Shown: positions 26,577-36,406, numbered from the stretch's first letter. The stretch is 64,000 nucleotides of DNA from Streptomyces sp. NBS 14/10 (GCF_002224125.1 NZ_NCSM01000080.1:1-64000); one strand, 5' to 3'. Program-made: numbers and translations. The notes: generated by a model from the letters alone, not told the origin.

Positions 26577-28028
26577 CTACTGATCGTCCGGGACCCGGCC
26601 GGAGGCCAGATCGTGAACCGCCGCGGCGAAGGCGTCGCCCCGCTTGTTGTAGTTGACGAACATGTCCATCGAGGCACAGGCCGGAGCCAACAGGACCGTA
26701 TCGCCCGGCCGGGCGAGCCGGGCCGCTTCCCGGACAGCCGCCGCCATCGCCCCAGTGTCGGTCCGGTCGAGGTCCACGACCGGGACATCTGCCGCGTGTC
26801 GCGTGAGCGCTTCGCCGATCAGGGCGCGGTCCGCGCCGATCAGCACGACCCCGCGCAGCCGCTTCGCCGAGGCGACCACCAGCTCGTCGAAAGTGGCGCC
26901 CTTGGCCAGGCCGCCCGCGATCCACACGATGTGCTCGAAGCTGTCCAACGACGCCTGGGCCGCGTGGGTGTTGGTGGCCTTGGAGTCGTCCACGTACGCC
27001 ACCTGGGCCACGTCCGCGACATGCTCGACGCGGTGCGGATCGGGCCGGAAGGCGCGCAGCCCGTCCCGTACGGCGGCGGGCGGGACACCGAAGGCGCGGG
27101 CCAGGGCAGCCGCCGCGAGGGCGTTGGCGATGTTGTGCGGGGCCGGCGGGTTCACATCGGAGACCTCGGCGAGCTCCTGGGCCTGCTTCTGCCGGTTCGC
27201 CACGAAGGCCCGGTCGACCAGGATGTTCTCGACGACGCCGAGCTGGGACGGGCCGGGCGTGCCGAGGGTGAAGCCGATCGCCCGGCAGCCCTCCTCGACA
27301 TCGGCCGCGCGCACCAGGTCCTCGGTGGCCGGGTCGGCGGCGTTGTAGACGCAGGCGACCTGGTTGCCCTCGTAGATACGGCCCTTGTCGGCCGCGTACG
27401 CCGCCATCGAGCCGTGCCAGTCGAGGTGGTCGGGCGCGAGGTTGAGCACGGCGCCGGAGTGGGCGCGCAGCGACGGCGCCCAGTGCAGCTGGTAGCTGGA
27501 GAGCTCGACGGCCAGTACGTCGTACGGCTCGTCGCCGAGCACCACGTCCAGCAGCGAGACGCCGATGTTGCCGACCGCGGCGGTGCGCAGCCCGGCCGCC
27601 TCCAGGATGGCGGCCAGCATGCGCACGGTGGTGGTCTTGCCGTTGGTGCCGGTGACCGCGAGCCACGGCGGCGCGTCGGCCTTCCTGAGCCGCCACGCCA
27701 GCTCCACATCCCCCCACACCGGCACACCGGCCTCGGCGGCCGCCAGGAACAGCGGGCTGCTCGGCTTCCAGCCGGGCGTGGTGACGATCAGCTCCGTGCC
27801 CTGGGGCAGGGTGTCCCCGTCGCCGAGCCGGACCGTGACGCCGCCCAGCGACTCCAGTTCGGCCGCCTCGGCGCGCTGCCGCTCGCCGTCGACGCCGTTG
27901 ACGACGGTCACCGTGGCCCCGAGGCCCCGCAGCGCACGCGCCGCGGGGACCCCGGAGACGCCGAGTCCGGCGACGGTGACATGCCGCCCGGCGAGGTCGG
28001 AGACGTCCAGTGTCACTGGGCTCGCCAT
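26577..28028 (-). CDS. murD: UDP-MurNAc-L-alanine:D-glutamate ligase MurD
   Basis: A cytosolic Mur ligase of 483 aa that adds D-Glu. The Rossmann N domain begins HVTVAGLGVSGVPAARAL. The ATP loop TGTNGKTTT has K131, and APDHLDWHGS and YVDDSKATNTHA are ligase signatures. The ATG at 28028 is chosen. A GTG at 28016 that overlaps the mraY stop as GTGA is a credible alternative and would remove four residues. Confidence 0.96.
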   Translation of the reverse strand: MASPVTLDVSDLAGRHVTVAGLGVSGVPAARALRGLGATVTVVNGVDGERQRAEAAELESLGGVTVRLGDGDTLPQGTELIVTTPGWKPSSPLFLAAAEAGVPVWGDVELAWRLRKADAPPWLAVTGTNGKTTTVRMLAAILEAAGLRTAAVGNIGVSLLDVVLGDEPYDVLAVELSSYQLHWAPSLRAHSGAVLNLAPDHLDWHGSMAAYAADKGRIYEGNQVACVYNAADPATEDLVRAADVEEGCRAIGFTLGTPGPSQLGVVENILVDRAFVANRQKQAQELAEVSDVNPPAPHNIANALAAAALARAFGVPPAAVRDGLRAFRPDPHRVEHVADVAQVAYVDDSKATNTHAAQASLDSFEHIVWIAGGLAKGATFDELVVASAKRLRGVVLIGADRALIGEALTRHAADVPVVDLDRTDTGAMAAAVREAARLARPGDTVLLAPACASMDMFVNYNKRGDAFAAAVHDLASGRVPDDQ

Positions 28029-29089
28029 CCCCCGTAGAAGAGGCCGAGTCCGACGATCACGCACATGCCCTGGATGATCCAGAACCGGACCACCACAAGG
28101 ACCTCGCTCCACCCCTTGAGTTCGAAGTGGTGCTGTAGTGGCGCCATCCGGAAGACGCGCCGCCCGGTGAGCCGGAAGGAGCCGACCTGGATGACCACGG
28201 ACATGGTGATCAGGACGAACAGACCGCCGAGGATGGCCATCAGCAGCTCGGTGCGGGAGCAGATGGCCAGGCCGGCGAGCGCGCCGCCGAGCGCGAGGGA
28301 GCCGGTGTCACCCATGAAGATCTTCGCGGGCGAGGTGTTCCACCACAGGAAGCCGAAGCAGGCGCCCATCAGCGCGGAGGCGACGACCGCGAGATCGAGC
28401 GGGTCACGGACCTCGAAACAGGACGAGGGGTTGGTGAGGGTCTGCGCGTTGGCGCAGGACTCCTGGTACTGCCAGACGCCGATGAACGTGTAGGCGCCGA
28501 AGACCATCACGGAGGCGCCGGTGGCCAGGCCGTCGAGGCCGTCGGTGAGGTTCACGCCGTTCGACATCGCCAGGATCATGAACAGCGCCCAGATCGCGAA
28601 GATCACCGGGCCGAAGGACCAGCCGAAGTCCTGGACGAAAGAGAGCCGGTCGGAGGCGGGGGTCTGCTGCCGGGAGTCGGCGAAGTTCAGCGAGAGGATC
28701 GCGAAGGCGACGCCGACGATCAGCTGGCCGAGCATCTTGGCCTTGGCCCGCAGACCCAGGCTCCGCTGCTTGACGATCTTGATGTAGTCGTCCAGGAAGC
28801 CGACCAGGCCCATACCGGCGAACAGGAAGAGCACCAGCACACCGGAGAAGGTGGGCTCGCTGCCGGTGATCACCTTCGTCAGGGCGTAGGCGATCAGCGT
28901 GGCCAGGATGAAGGAGATACCGCCCATGGTGGGCGTCCCCTTCTTGCTGCCGTGGGAGCGCGGGCCGTCGTCCCGGATGAACTGGCCGTAGCCCTTGCGC
29001 GCCAGCAGCTTGATCAGCAGCGGGGTGCCGATCAGGGTCAGAAAGAGCCCGATGGCTCCCGAGAAGAGGATCTGCCTCATGCCACCCAT
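28013..29089 (-). CDS. mraY: Phospho-MurNAc-pentapeptide translocase MraY
   Basis: An integral membrane enzyme of 358 aa that forms lipid I from undecaprenyl phosphate. About ten helices are visible. The conserved polyprenyl-phosphate transferase motifs include FLDDYIKI, NGVNLTDGLDGLA and FMGDTGSLALGG, and HHFELKGWSE lies near the end. The ATG overlaps the murF stop as TGATG; an ATG nine bases downstream is an alternative. GAGG lies ~10 nt before the chosen start. Confidence 0.97.
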   Translation of the reverse strand: MGGMRQILFSGAIGLFLTLIGTPLLIKLLARKGYGQFIRDDGPRSHGSKKGTPTMGGISFILATLIAYALTKVITGSEPTFSGVLVLFLFAGMGLVGFLDDYIKIVKQRSLGLRAKAKMLGQLIVGVAFAILSLNFADSRQQTPASDRLSFVQDFGWSFGPVIFAIWALFMILAMSNGVNLTDGLDGLATGASVMVFGAYTFIGVWQYQESCANAQTLTNPSSCFEVRDPLDLAVVASALMGACFGFLWWNTSPAKIFMGDTGSLALGGALAGLAICSRTELLMAILGGLFVLITMSVVIQVGSFRLTGRRVFRMAPLQHHFELKGWSEVLVVVRFWIIQGMCVIVGLGLFYGGWRAQ

Positions 29090-30534
29090 CAGCGGACGAC
29101 CTCACCCTCGCCCTCGAGCAACGCCTGCGCGACCCGCTCCAGCCCCACCGACCTGGATGCCTTCACCAACACGACGTCCCCCGGTCGCAGCTCGCTGCGC
29201 AACAGATCGACCGCCGCCCGCACGTCGGACACGTGCACCGACTCCTCACCCCACGAACCCTCGTTCTTGGCGCCCATGTCGAGCCATGCGGCCTCCTGGC
29301 CGCCGACCGCCACGAGCTTGCTGACGTTGAGCCTGACGGCCAGCCGCCCGACCGCGTCGTGCTCGGCCAGTGACTCCTCGCCGAGCTCGGCCATCGGGCC
29401 CAGCACCGCCCACGTGCGCCCCCCTTCCGCCTGGCCGGCCGCGCCCATCGCGACCAGCGCGCGGAGCGCGGCTCGCATGGACTCGGGGTTCGCGTTGTAG
29501 GCGTCGTTGACGACCGTCACGCCGTCCCGGCGCTCGGTGACCTCCATCCGCCAGCGGGAGAGCTGTCCCGCCTCGGAGAGCGCCACGGCGATCTCGTCGA
29601 CGGACATGCCCAACTCATGGGCGACGGCGGCCGCGGCAAGCGCGTTCGACACGTGGTGCTCACCGTACAGGCGCATGGTCACTTCGCTGCACCCGGTAGG
29701 GGTGTGAAGGGTGAAGGACGGCCGACCGCCGTCGGCGAGCCGGACATTCTCGGCACGTACGTCGGCGTCGGCGGCCTCACCGAACAGCACCGTACGGGCC
29801 TTGGTGCGGGTCGCCATGGCGCGTACGAGCGGGTCGTCGGCGTTGAGCAGCGCGACCCCGCCCTCCGCGGCGGCGGGCAGGGCCTCGACGAGCTCGCCCT
29901 TGGCCTCGGCGATCGCCTCACGGCCGCCGAACTCGCCGATGTGGGCGGTGCCGACGTTGAGGACCAGGCCGAGCCGGGGCGGGGTGAGGTCGGTCAGGTA
30001 CCGGATATGGCCCTTGCCCCGGGCGCCCATCTCCAGCACCAGGTGCCGGGTCGCCTCGTCGGCGCTCATCGCGGTCAGCGGCAGGCCGAGCTCGTTGTTG
30101 AGCGAGCCCGGCGTCCACACGGTGGGGCCGTGCCGCCGCAGCAGCTGCGCGATCAGGTCCTTGGTGCTGGTCTTGCCCGCCGAGCCGGTGAGCGCGACCA
30201 CGGTGGCGTCCAGGCGCTGTACGACGGCGCGGGCCAGCGCCCCCAGGGCGGCCTGGACGTCGGGCACGACGATGGACGGTACGGGCGCGGCGTCCGCGGC
30301 GGCGGCCGGGACGGGCCGGGCGGCCAGCACCGCCACCGCGCCCTCCTCGACCGCACGGGCCGCGAAGTCGTGCCCGTCCACCCGCTCGCCGGGGAGCGCC
30401 GCGAAGAGGCCGCCCGGGCGCACCTCGCGGGAGTCGATCACGACGGGGCCGGTGACCTTCAGGTCCGTGTCCGGTATGTCGTGCGGCTGCCCGCCGACGA
30501 TGCCGATGATCTCGGCGAGGGACAGGGCGATCAC
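29089..30534 (-). CDS. murF: UDP-MurNAc-tripeptide:D-Ala-D-Ala ligase MurF
   Basis: A cytosolic Mur ligase of 481 aa that completes the pentapeptide. The substrate domain includes VIDSREVRPGGLFAALPGERVDGHDF. The ATP loop TGSAGKTST has K121, and NDAYNANPESMRAAL is the typical C-domain signature. A textbook GGAGGTGA lies 6 nt before the GTG start. It is 62 nt downstream of murE. Confidence 0.96.
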   Translation of the reverse strand: MIALSLAEIIGIVGGQPHDIPDTDLKVTGPVVIDSREVRPGGLFAALPGERVDGHDFAARAVEEGAVAVLAARPVPAAAADAAPVPSIVVPDVQAALGALARAVVQRLDATVVALTGSAGKTSTKDLIAQLLRRHGPTVWTPGSLNNELGLPLTAMSADEATRHLVLEMGARGKGHIRYLTDLTPPRLGLVLNVGTAHIGEFGGREAIAEAKGELVEALPAAAEGGVALLNADDPLVRAMATRTKARTVLFGEAADADVRAENVRLADGGRPSFTLHTPTGCSEVTMRLYGEHHVSNALAAAAVAHELGMSVDEIAVALSEAGQLSRWRMEVTERRDGVTVVNDAYNANPESMRAALRALVAMGAAGQAEGGRTWAVLGPMAELGEESLAEHDAVGRLAVRLNVSKLVAVGGQEAAWLDMGAKNEGSWGEESVHVSDVRAAVDLLRSELRPGDVVLVKASRSVGLERVAQALLEGEGEVVR

Positions 30535-30596
30535 TGATCACCTCCGGCCGTACGGGGAAGCTGCCGTGAGGGGGCTGGTGCGCGCATGGCGGTCTG

Positions 30597-32240
30597 TCAT
30601 CCCTGGTTGTCTTGGCGTTTGATGGCGAGCTCGATGGCTTCGCGCAGTACCTGGCGGTCGTCGAAGGGGCGGACCACCCCGGCGATGTCCTGGCCCAGCT
30701 CATGGCCCTTGCCCGCGACCAGCACGGTGTCGCCGGGCTCGGCGCGGGCGACGGCGGCGGCGATGGCCTGCGCCCGGTCGGCGTCGACCAGCACATCGCC
30801 GCGTTCGTGAGCGGGCACCTCGGCGGCGCCCGCGAGCATGGTGGCCAGGATCGCCAGCGGGTCCTCGGAGCGGGGGTTGTCGGAGGTCAGCACGGCGGTG
30901 TCGGCGTAACGGGCGACGGCGGCGCCCATAGGGCCGCGTTTTTGCTGGTCCCGGTCGCCGCCGCAGCCGAGGACGGCGTGCAGTTTGCCCTCGGTGACCT
31001 TGCGCAGGGCGCGCAGGACCGACTCGACGGCGTCCGTCTTGTGTGCGTAGTCCACAACAGCGAGATACGGCTGTCCGGCGTCCACGCGCTCAAGCCGGCC
31101 GGGTACGCCCGGGACGGCCGCGACACCGTCGGCGGCGGTCTGCGGGTCGATCCCGGCGACGGCGAGCGACACGACGGCGGCGAGCGTGTTGGCGACGTTG
31201 AAGGCGCCCGGGAGGGGCGCGGCGGCGGTCACGGACTCGCCGTTCGGGCCGAGGATGGTGAACTCGGAGCCGAGCGGGCCCACGGTCACGTCGGCCGCGC
31301 GCCAGTGGGCGTCGGGGTGGCCCTCGGCGGAGAAGGTGGTGACCGGGACCTCGGAGAGGTCCACCAGGCGCTTGCCGTACTCGTCGTCCAGGTTGATCAC
31401 CGCGGCGCGGCTGCGCGCCTTGGTGAACAGCTGGGCCTTCGCCTGGAAGTAGTCCTCCATATCGGAGTGGAACTCCATGTGCTCCGGGCTGAGGTTGTTG
31501 AAGACGGCGACGTCGAAGACGCAGCCGTCGACCCGGCCGAGCACCAGGGCGTGGCTGGAGACCTCCATGGCCAGCGAGCCGACCCCGCGCTCGCGCATCA
31601 CCGCGAAGAGGGCCTGCAGATCCGTGGCCTCGGGGGTGGTGCGCTCGGATTTGATCCGCTCGTCGCCGATCCGCGACTCGACGGTGCCGATGAGGCCGGT
31701 GAGCGAGCCGTCGCCCTTGGCGGCGGCCGCCTTCAGCCCGCCCTCGACGAGGTACGCGGTCGTGGTCTTGCCCGAAGTGCCGGTGATGCCGATCTGCAGC
31801 AGGTCCCGGCCCGGCTCGCCGTAGATCGTGGCGGCCAGCGCGCCCATCCGGCCGCGCGGGTTCTCGACGGCCAGGACCGGCAGCCCGGTGGCCGCCGCGC
31901 GGTCGGCGCCGCCCGGGTCGGTGAGCACGGCGACCGCGCCGAGGTCGGCGGCCTGGGCGGCGAAGTCCGCGCCGTGCAGGCGGGCGCCGGGCAGGGCCGC
32001 GTAGACGTCGCCGGGGCGTACGGCCCGCGAGTCGTGGGTGATACCCATGACGGCCGCCTCCTCGGGGGCCTTGGGGGCGTCGGGCGCCTTGGGGGCGTCG
32101 ATGCCCAGCTGATCGGCCAGCTCCCGGAGCGGGATCGCGCGGACCTGCAGAGGCCGGGGCGCTCCCGGGTAGCTCGACGGGCCACCCTTGGGGGAGAGCT
32201 GCGAGGGCTGGGAGGTTTGAGACTGATCAGCTTGGGGCAC
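30597..32240 (-). CDS. murE: UDP-MurNAc-dipeptide:diaminopimelate ligase MurE
   Basis: A cytosolic Mur ligase of 547 aa that adds the third residue. The ATP loop GTSGKTTT has K158. DNPRSEDP at 454-461 is the motif that selects diaminopimelate in MurE; Streptomyces walls use the LL isomer. An unusual N-terminal stretch of ~35 residues plus an APKAPDAPKAPEE repeat precedes the substrate-binding domain. The start is GTG, 89 nt after the ftsI stop. Confidence 0.96.
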   Translation of the reverse strand: MPQADQSQTSQPSQLSPKGGPSSYPGAPRPLQVRAIPLRELADQLGIDAPKAPDAPKAPEEAAVMGITHDSRAVRPGDVYAALPGARLHGADFAAQAADLGAVAVLTDPGGADRAAATGLPVLAVENPRGRMGALAATIYGEPGRDLLQIGITGTSGKTTTAYLVEGGLKAAAAKGDGSLTGLIGTVESRIGDERIKSERTTPEATDLQALFAVMRERGVGSLAMEVSSHALVLGRVDGCVFDVAVFNNLSPEHMEFHSDMEDYFQAKAQLFTKARSRAAVINLDDEYGKRLVDLSEVPVTTFSAEGHPDAHWRAADVTVGPLGSEFTILGPNGESVTAAAPLPGAFNVANTLAAVVSLAVAGIDPQTAADGVAAVPGVPGRLERVDAGQPYLAVVDYAHKTDAVESVLRALRKVTEGKLHAVLGCGGDRDQQKRGPMGAAVARYADTAVLTSDNPRSEDPLAILATMLAGAAEVPAHERGDVLVDADRAQAIAAAVARAEPGDTVLVAGKGHELGQDIAGVVRPFDDRQVLREAIELAIKRQDNQG

Positions 32241-32329
32241 GGCGTGAGACTACCCGCCGCACCCGCTCCCCCGCGAAATGAGGGGGGTCCGTGCGCGGAT
32301 GCGGAGTGATCGGGGTCACGGCTTGACGA

Positions 32330-34327
32330 TCATCGACCGGGGCTGTAGCTGACGGGCAGCCGCGCCGCCCGTTTTCCGGACGGGGCCACCTGCAGCGTCT
32401 TCAGTGAGAACTCCATGACCTGTTTGAAGACCGGCCCGCAGACCTGGCCGCCGAAGTAGCTGCCCTTGGTCGGGTTCTGGACGGCGCAGTACACGGTCAC
32501 CCGGGGCTGGTCGGCGGGCGCGAAGCCCGCGAACGAGGCGGTGTAGCCGTGGTAGCGGCCGGTCTTGGGGTCCACCCGGTTGGACGTGCCGGTCTTGCCC
32601 GCGACGCGGTAGCCGGGGATCTTCGCCTTGGTCCCGGTGCCCTGCTGGTCGTCGATGACGGATTCGAGCATCGAGGTGAGCGTCTTCGCGGTCTTCTCGC
32701 TGACCACCCGGGTCCGCTTGGGGTGCGGCGCGGCCGAGAAGCGGTCTCCGGAGCCCTGGGTGCCGCGTACCAGGGACGGCTGGACGCGTTCGCCGCCGTT
32801 GGCGATGGTGGAGTAGACGGAGGCCGCCTGTACGGCGTTGAGCGAGAGCCCCTGGCCGAAGGGGATCGTGTACTGCTGTGAGGCGCTCCAGTCCTCCGGT
32901 TTGGCCAGGATGCCCCGGGTCTCGCCGGGGAAGCCGAGCCCGGTGTAACTGCCGATCCCGAACTTCCGCAGATAGGAATAGAGAATCCGGTCGGCCTGCT
33001 TCTGGTTCTTCCCCAGCTGCTCGGTGGCGAGGATCGTGCCGATGTTGCTGGACTTGGCGAGCACCCCGTTGAGGGTGAGGTACCAGGTGGGGTGGTCGAT
33101 GTCGTCCGCGAAGGCGCGGTCCGCGCGCGGCAGCCGGTTGGGGACCACCACATGGGTGTCCCAGGTGGCGGCGCCCTCCTCCAGGACGGCGGCCATCGAC
33201 ATCAGCTTGCTGACGCTGCCCGGTTCGTACGCGTCCGAGAGCGCGGCGTTGCCCATGGCGTCGGCGTTCGCGCCGGAGATGTCGTTCGGGTCGAACCCCG
33301 GGGCGTTGGCCAGGGCCAGGATCTCGCCGGTGCGGGTGTCCTGGACGACCACATAGCCGCTGTCCGCCTTGGACGCCTTCACCTGCTCGCTGATGGCGTT
33401 CTGCGCGGCCCACTGGATGTCGCGGTCGATCGTCAGCTCGACATCGCTGCCGGGCACCGCGGGCTGCTCCTTGACGTCTCCGGTGGGCACCTGACGGCCG
33501 CCGGACTGGGCGTAGACCCGCTTTCCGTCCTTGCCCGCGAGCTGCTTGTTCAGCTCCCGCTCGACGCCGGCCGCGCCGTGCCCCTCCACGTCCACGAAGC
33601 CGAGCACTCCGGCGGCGAGGTTCCCGTTCGGGTAGACCCGCTTGCTGTGCGCCTCGCGGTTGACCCCGGCCAGGACGTTCACGCCCTTGCCCTTGGCCGC
33701 CGCGCCGTCCAGCGCGTTCTTGAGGTCCTTGATCTGCTTCCACACCTGCGGGGACTGCTGGCGGGCCAGCACCACGTACTGCGACTTCGGATTGGCGGTG
33801 AGCTTCCGCTCCAGCTCCGCCTGCTCCGCGCCGAGGATCGGCGCGAGCAGCGCGGCGGCCTGGCGCGGCGCGTCGTCGATCCTGGCCGTCTTGGGGGTGA
33901 GGAGGTCGGGGGCGGCGGTGATGTCGTACGCGTCCACGGTGGTGGCCAGGTCGACGCCGTGGCGGTCGGTGATCGAGCCGCGCTCTGCGGCCAGCGTGAC
34001 CGGGATGTAGCGGTTCACATTGGCCTTCGCCGCGTACGCACCCGCGTCGACGGCCTGCACCTGGAGCAGCCGTACGACGAAGACCAGCATGATCAGGGTG
34101 AGGCCGAGGCTGATCAGCCGCAGCCGGGGACGCGGACTGCCCAGCCGCAGCGGCGGGGCGGCGTTCCCGGCGCTCCCGGCGTTCCCCGGCCGGGCGGGCC
34201 CGCCGGGCCGCCGTGGGGCGGGGCGCGGGTCGCCCGATCGGCGCGGCGCGCCCTGTCGCGGGCGGCCGTCGCCCCGCGGCGGTCCGGCGGGTCCTGGCAG
34301 GCGGCGGGGGTCGCGCGGGGCCGTCAT
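32330..34327 (-). CDS. ftsI: Septal penicillin-binding protein FtsI (class B PBP, transpeptidase)
   Basis: 665 aa. A Pro/Arg-rich cytoplasmic head of ~66 residues, one membrane helix (~70-90) and a PBP dimerisation domain precede the transpeptidase domain. Active-site motifs are SVSK (S371-K374), SSN (S426-N428) and KTG (K578-G580). No C-terminal PASTA domain is seen. It cross-links septal wall with FtsW. It lies 70 nt downstream of ftsL. Confidence 0.96.
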   Translation of the reverse strand: MTAPRDPRRLPGPAGPPRGDGRPRQGAPRRSGDPRPAPRRPGGPARPGNAGSAGNAAPPLRLGSPRPRLRLISLGLTLIMLVFVVRLLQVQAVDAGAYAAKANVNRYIPVTLAAERGSITDRHGVDLATTVDAYDITAAPDLLTPKTARIDDAPRQAAALLAPILGAEQAELERKLTANPKSQYVVLARQQSPQVWKQIKDLKNALDGAAAKGKGVNVLAGVNREAHSKRVYPNGNLAAGVLGFVDVEGHGAAGVERELNKQLAGKDGKRVYAQSGGRQVPTGDVKEQPAVPGSDVELTIDRDIQWAAQNAISEQVKASKADSGYVVVQDTRTGEILALANAPGFDPNDISGANADAMGNAALSDAYEPGSVSKLMSMAAVLEEGAATWDTHVVVPNRLPRADRAFADDIDHPTWYLTLNGVLAKSSNIGTILATEQLGKNQKQADRILYSYLRKFGIGSYTGLGFPGETRGILAKPEDWSASQQYTIPFGQGLSLNAVQAASVYSTIANGGERVQPSLVRGTQGSGDRFSAAPHPKRTRVVSEKTAKTLTSMLESVIDDQQGTGTKAKIPGYRVAGKTGTSNRVDPKTGRYHGYTASFAGFAPADQPRVTVYCAVQNPTKGSYFGGQVCGPVFKQVMEFSLKTLQVAPSGKRAARLPVSYSPGR

Positions 34328-34397
34328 GCCGCCGCCCCGGGAGCGGCCTTGGCGCGGGCGGTCCTGGCGCGGGCAGAGGGTCGCGTCACCGTGTCAC

Positions 34398-34934
34398 CTA
34401 CCGAGGGGCGGGGGTGGAGTTCGCGGACGGGGCGGCGCCGGGCGCGGTGGCCGTCGCGGTGCTGTCGGCGGCCGGCGCCGCCGAGGGCGCCGGGGATGCC
34501 TCGGCGTCGTCGGCCACCGCGCCCGGCGACGCCGCCGTGGGCCCGGGGGCGGAGGCCTGAGCCGAGGGCGACGCGGCGGGCAGGGGCGCCCCGGGGGCGC
34601 GGTACACCGAGGGACCGCCGGAGGCGGCGGGGGCGGGCGCGCCGCTGACGCTGCCGTCCGGGTTCAGAAACGCCGGACTGCCGCCCGGCACCATCCCGAG
34701 CTCCCGGGCCCGCCGCTCCAGCGCGTCCGGCGCGGAGAGCCGGTCCACTTCCTGCTGCAGCGCCTGCCGCTCGTCGGAGAGCTCGTCGGTCTGCTTCTCC
34801 AGCCTGCTGAGCTCGAAGGACCCTTGGTTGAGGGAGGAGTTGAGCAGCAGCAACGCGATCAGCCCGGACCCCAGCAACACCACGACCAACAACACAAACG
34901 GCGTCCGCCGCGCCACCCGCGGCCCCCCAGCCAT
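34398..34934 (-). CDS. ftsL: FtsL-like septum formation protein with long disordered C-terminal tail
   Basis: A bitopic divisome protein of 178 aa. One membrane helix (~12-32) is followed by a short leucine-rich coiled coil (FELSRLEKQTDELSDERQAL) and the ELGMVP motif of FtsL/DivIC proteins. The last ~85 residues are Ala/Pro/Ser-rich and disordered. Position between rsmH and ftsI supports the FtsL call despite low sequence conservation. ATG 34934 is preferred for spacing to AGGGGGA; the adjacent GTG at 34937 is also possible. Confidence 0.85.
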   Translation of the reverse strand: MAGGPRVARRTPFVLLVVVLLGSGLIALLLLNSSLNQGSFELSRLEKQTDELSDERQALQQEVDRLSAPDALERRARELGMVPGGSPAFLNPDGSVSGAPAPAASGGPSVYRAPGAPLPAASPSAQASAPGPTAASPGAVADDAEASPAPSAAPAADSTATATAPGAAPSANSTPAPR

Positions 34935-35028
34935 CACCGTGTCCCCCTGTCCCCATCGACGACGCGTTCGTTTCTCCGTCCGCGCCGCGAGGCCACAGGT
35001 GCCGCCCCGGCGACGGCGTGCGCGCCGC

Positions 35029-35991
35029 TCACGGTGCGACCTCCTCGCGGATGCGCTCCGCGCCCCTCAGTCGGGCGGGGGCGGCGCGGCGGTTTTCGGC
35101 GATCTCTTCTTCCGTGGGGAGCTCCGCGCCGCGGGTGAGCAGCTTGAGGCGGGGCTGGTAGCGCTCGGGGACGACCGGCAGACCGGGGGGTGCGGTGGTC
35201 TCCGCGCCGGCTCCGAGTACGTGCTTGACCAGGCGGTCCTCGAGCGAGTGGTAGGAGAGGACGGCGATCCGGCCGCCGACCGCGAGCGCCGCGACCGCGG
35301 CCGGGATCGCGCGCTCCAGGACCGTGAGCTCGCCGTTGACCTCGATCCGCAGCGCCTGGAAGGTGCGCTTGGCGGGGTTGCCGCCGGTGCGCTTGGCGGC
35401 CTGCGGCAGGGCTTCACGGATTAGTTCGACAAGCCGGGCGCTGTTACGGAAGGGCTCCTTCGCCCGCTCGCGCACCACCGCGTCCACGATCTTCCTGGCG
35501 AACTTCTCCTCGCCGTACGTCCGCAGGATCCGCACCAGTTCACCCGGCGGGTAGGTGTTGAGCACCTCGGCCGCGCTGATCCCGGTCGTCTGGTCCATCC
35601 GCATGTCCAGCGGCGCGTCCTGCGCGTACGCGAAACCCCGCTCGGCCTCGTCCAGTTGCATGGACGACACGCCGAGGTCGAAGAGGATCCCCTGGACGCG
35701 CGGGGTGCCGAGCCGGGCCAGGACCTCGGGGAGCTCGTCGTAGACGGCGTGTACGAGGGTCGCCCGGTCGCCGTAGGGGGCCAGCCGCGCGCCGGAGAGT
35801 TCGAGCGCCGCCGGGTCGCGGTCCAGGGCGACCAGCCGGGCCTCGGGGAAGGTGCGCAGCAGCGCCTCGCTGTGGCCGCCGAGGCCCAGGGTGCAGTCCA
35901 CCACGACCGCTCCGGGCCGCTCCAGGGCGGGGGCGAGCATGTCCAGGCAGCGCTGGAGCATGACGGGGACGTGGAGAGCGTTGCTGCTCAT
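35029..35991 (-). CDS. rsmH: 16S rRNA (cytosine-1402-N4) methyltransferase RsmH (MraW)
   Basis: A SAM-dependent methyltransferase of 320 aa that modifies C1402 in the ribosomal P site. The N terminus [13 protein letters not shown] and the SAM loop [14 protein letters not shown] (32-45) are diagnostic, as are [18 protein letters not shown] and [12 protein letters not shown]. It is the first gene of the dcw cluster here; no mraZ gene precedes it. Its promoter is probably ~200 bp upstream. Confidence 0.97.
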   Translation of the reverse strand: MSSNALHVPVMLQRCLDMLAPALERPGAVVVDCTLGLGGHSEALLRTFPEARLVALDRDPAALELSGARLAPYGDRATLVHAVYDELPEVLARLGTPRVQGILFDLGVSSMQLDEAERGFAYAQDAPLDMRMDQTTGISAAEVLNTYPPGELVRILRTYGEEKFARKIVDAVVRERAKEPFRNSARLVELIREALPQAAKRTGGNPAKRTFQALRIEVNGELTVLERAIPAAVAALAVGGRIAVLSYHSLEDRLVKHVLGAGAETTAPPGLPVVPERYQPRLKLLTRGAELPTEEEIAENRRAAPARLRGAERIREEVAP

Positions 35992-36184
35992 GCGCTGCTC
36001 GTGCGCCCTTCTGAGGGTCGGGCGAGGAGGGCACGCACCGCCGGGTCCCCACCCGCTCTGAAGGGGAAGTGACCTACTGGCGCCGGGGAAGTGACGTCAG
36101 GCGGCCGGAGCGGGAGGAGGCCGAGTGGTACGTACGCACCGCGCTCACGCGAAATTCCGGGATCCTTGGGGAGCGTCGGGCCTC

Positions 36185-36209
36185 CCACTTCGCGCCACTT
36201 TAGTCCACT
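36185..36209 (-). promoter_or_regulatory. Triple AGTGG repeat resembling an MraZ box
   Basis: On the rsmH strand AGTGG occurs three times with an exact 10-bp period (CCACT on the plus strand at 36185-36189, 36195-36199 and 36205-36209). Tandem G-rich repeats with a 10-bp period at dcw promoters are the known binding sites of MraZ, for example AAAGTG repeats in mycoplasmas. The repeats overlap the -10 element proposed for rsmH. Confidence 0.55.
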
Positions 36210-36224
36210 CGTCCCTTCGGTCAA
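36197..36224 (-). promoter_or_regulatory. Candidate rsmH/dcw promoter
   Basis: On the minus strand TTGACC (36224-36219) is followed after 16 nt by TAAAGT (36202-36197), a good match to the actinobacterial vegetative consensus. Transcription would begin near 36190 and give a leader of ~200 nt before rsmH. The rest of 36225-36406 contains a GC-rich stretch and then an AT-rich region that probably holds the carbonic anhydrase promoter. Confidence 0.5.
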
Positions 36225-36406
36225 CCAACCGGCCAGCGTGCCCGCCGCGGGTGTCAAAACACCTCAAGCGGGCGGGCGCGCGCACTCAGGCGCGGGCGCC
36301 ACCCGTGTGGGGTCGCTCACACGAAAGGCCGCGCGCCTGTCGATACACCCGTTTGCCCTATCTAAAGAAAAGACAAAATCCCCTGGTGGAAGGTAGTGTC
36401 CCAGCC

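Noticed and set aside
30612..32309. A 565-codon plus-strand frame opposite murE
   Set aside because: Antisense to a complete MurE, with the skewed composition of a shadow frame.
17527..36000. Absence of murC and ddl from the dcw cluster
   Set aside because: Not a deletion specific to this strain: in Streptomyces these genes lie elsewhere, so this is expected.
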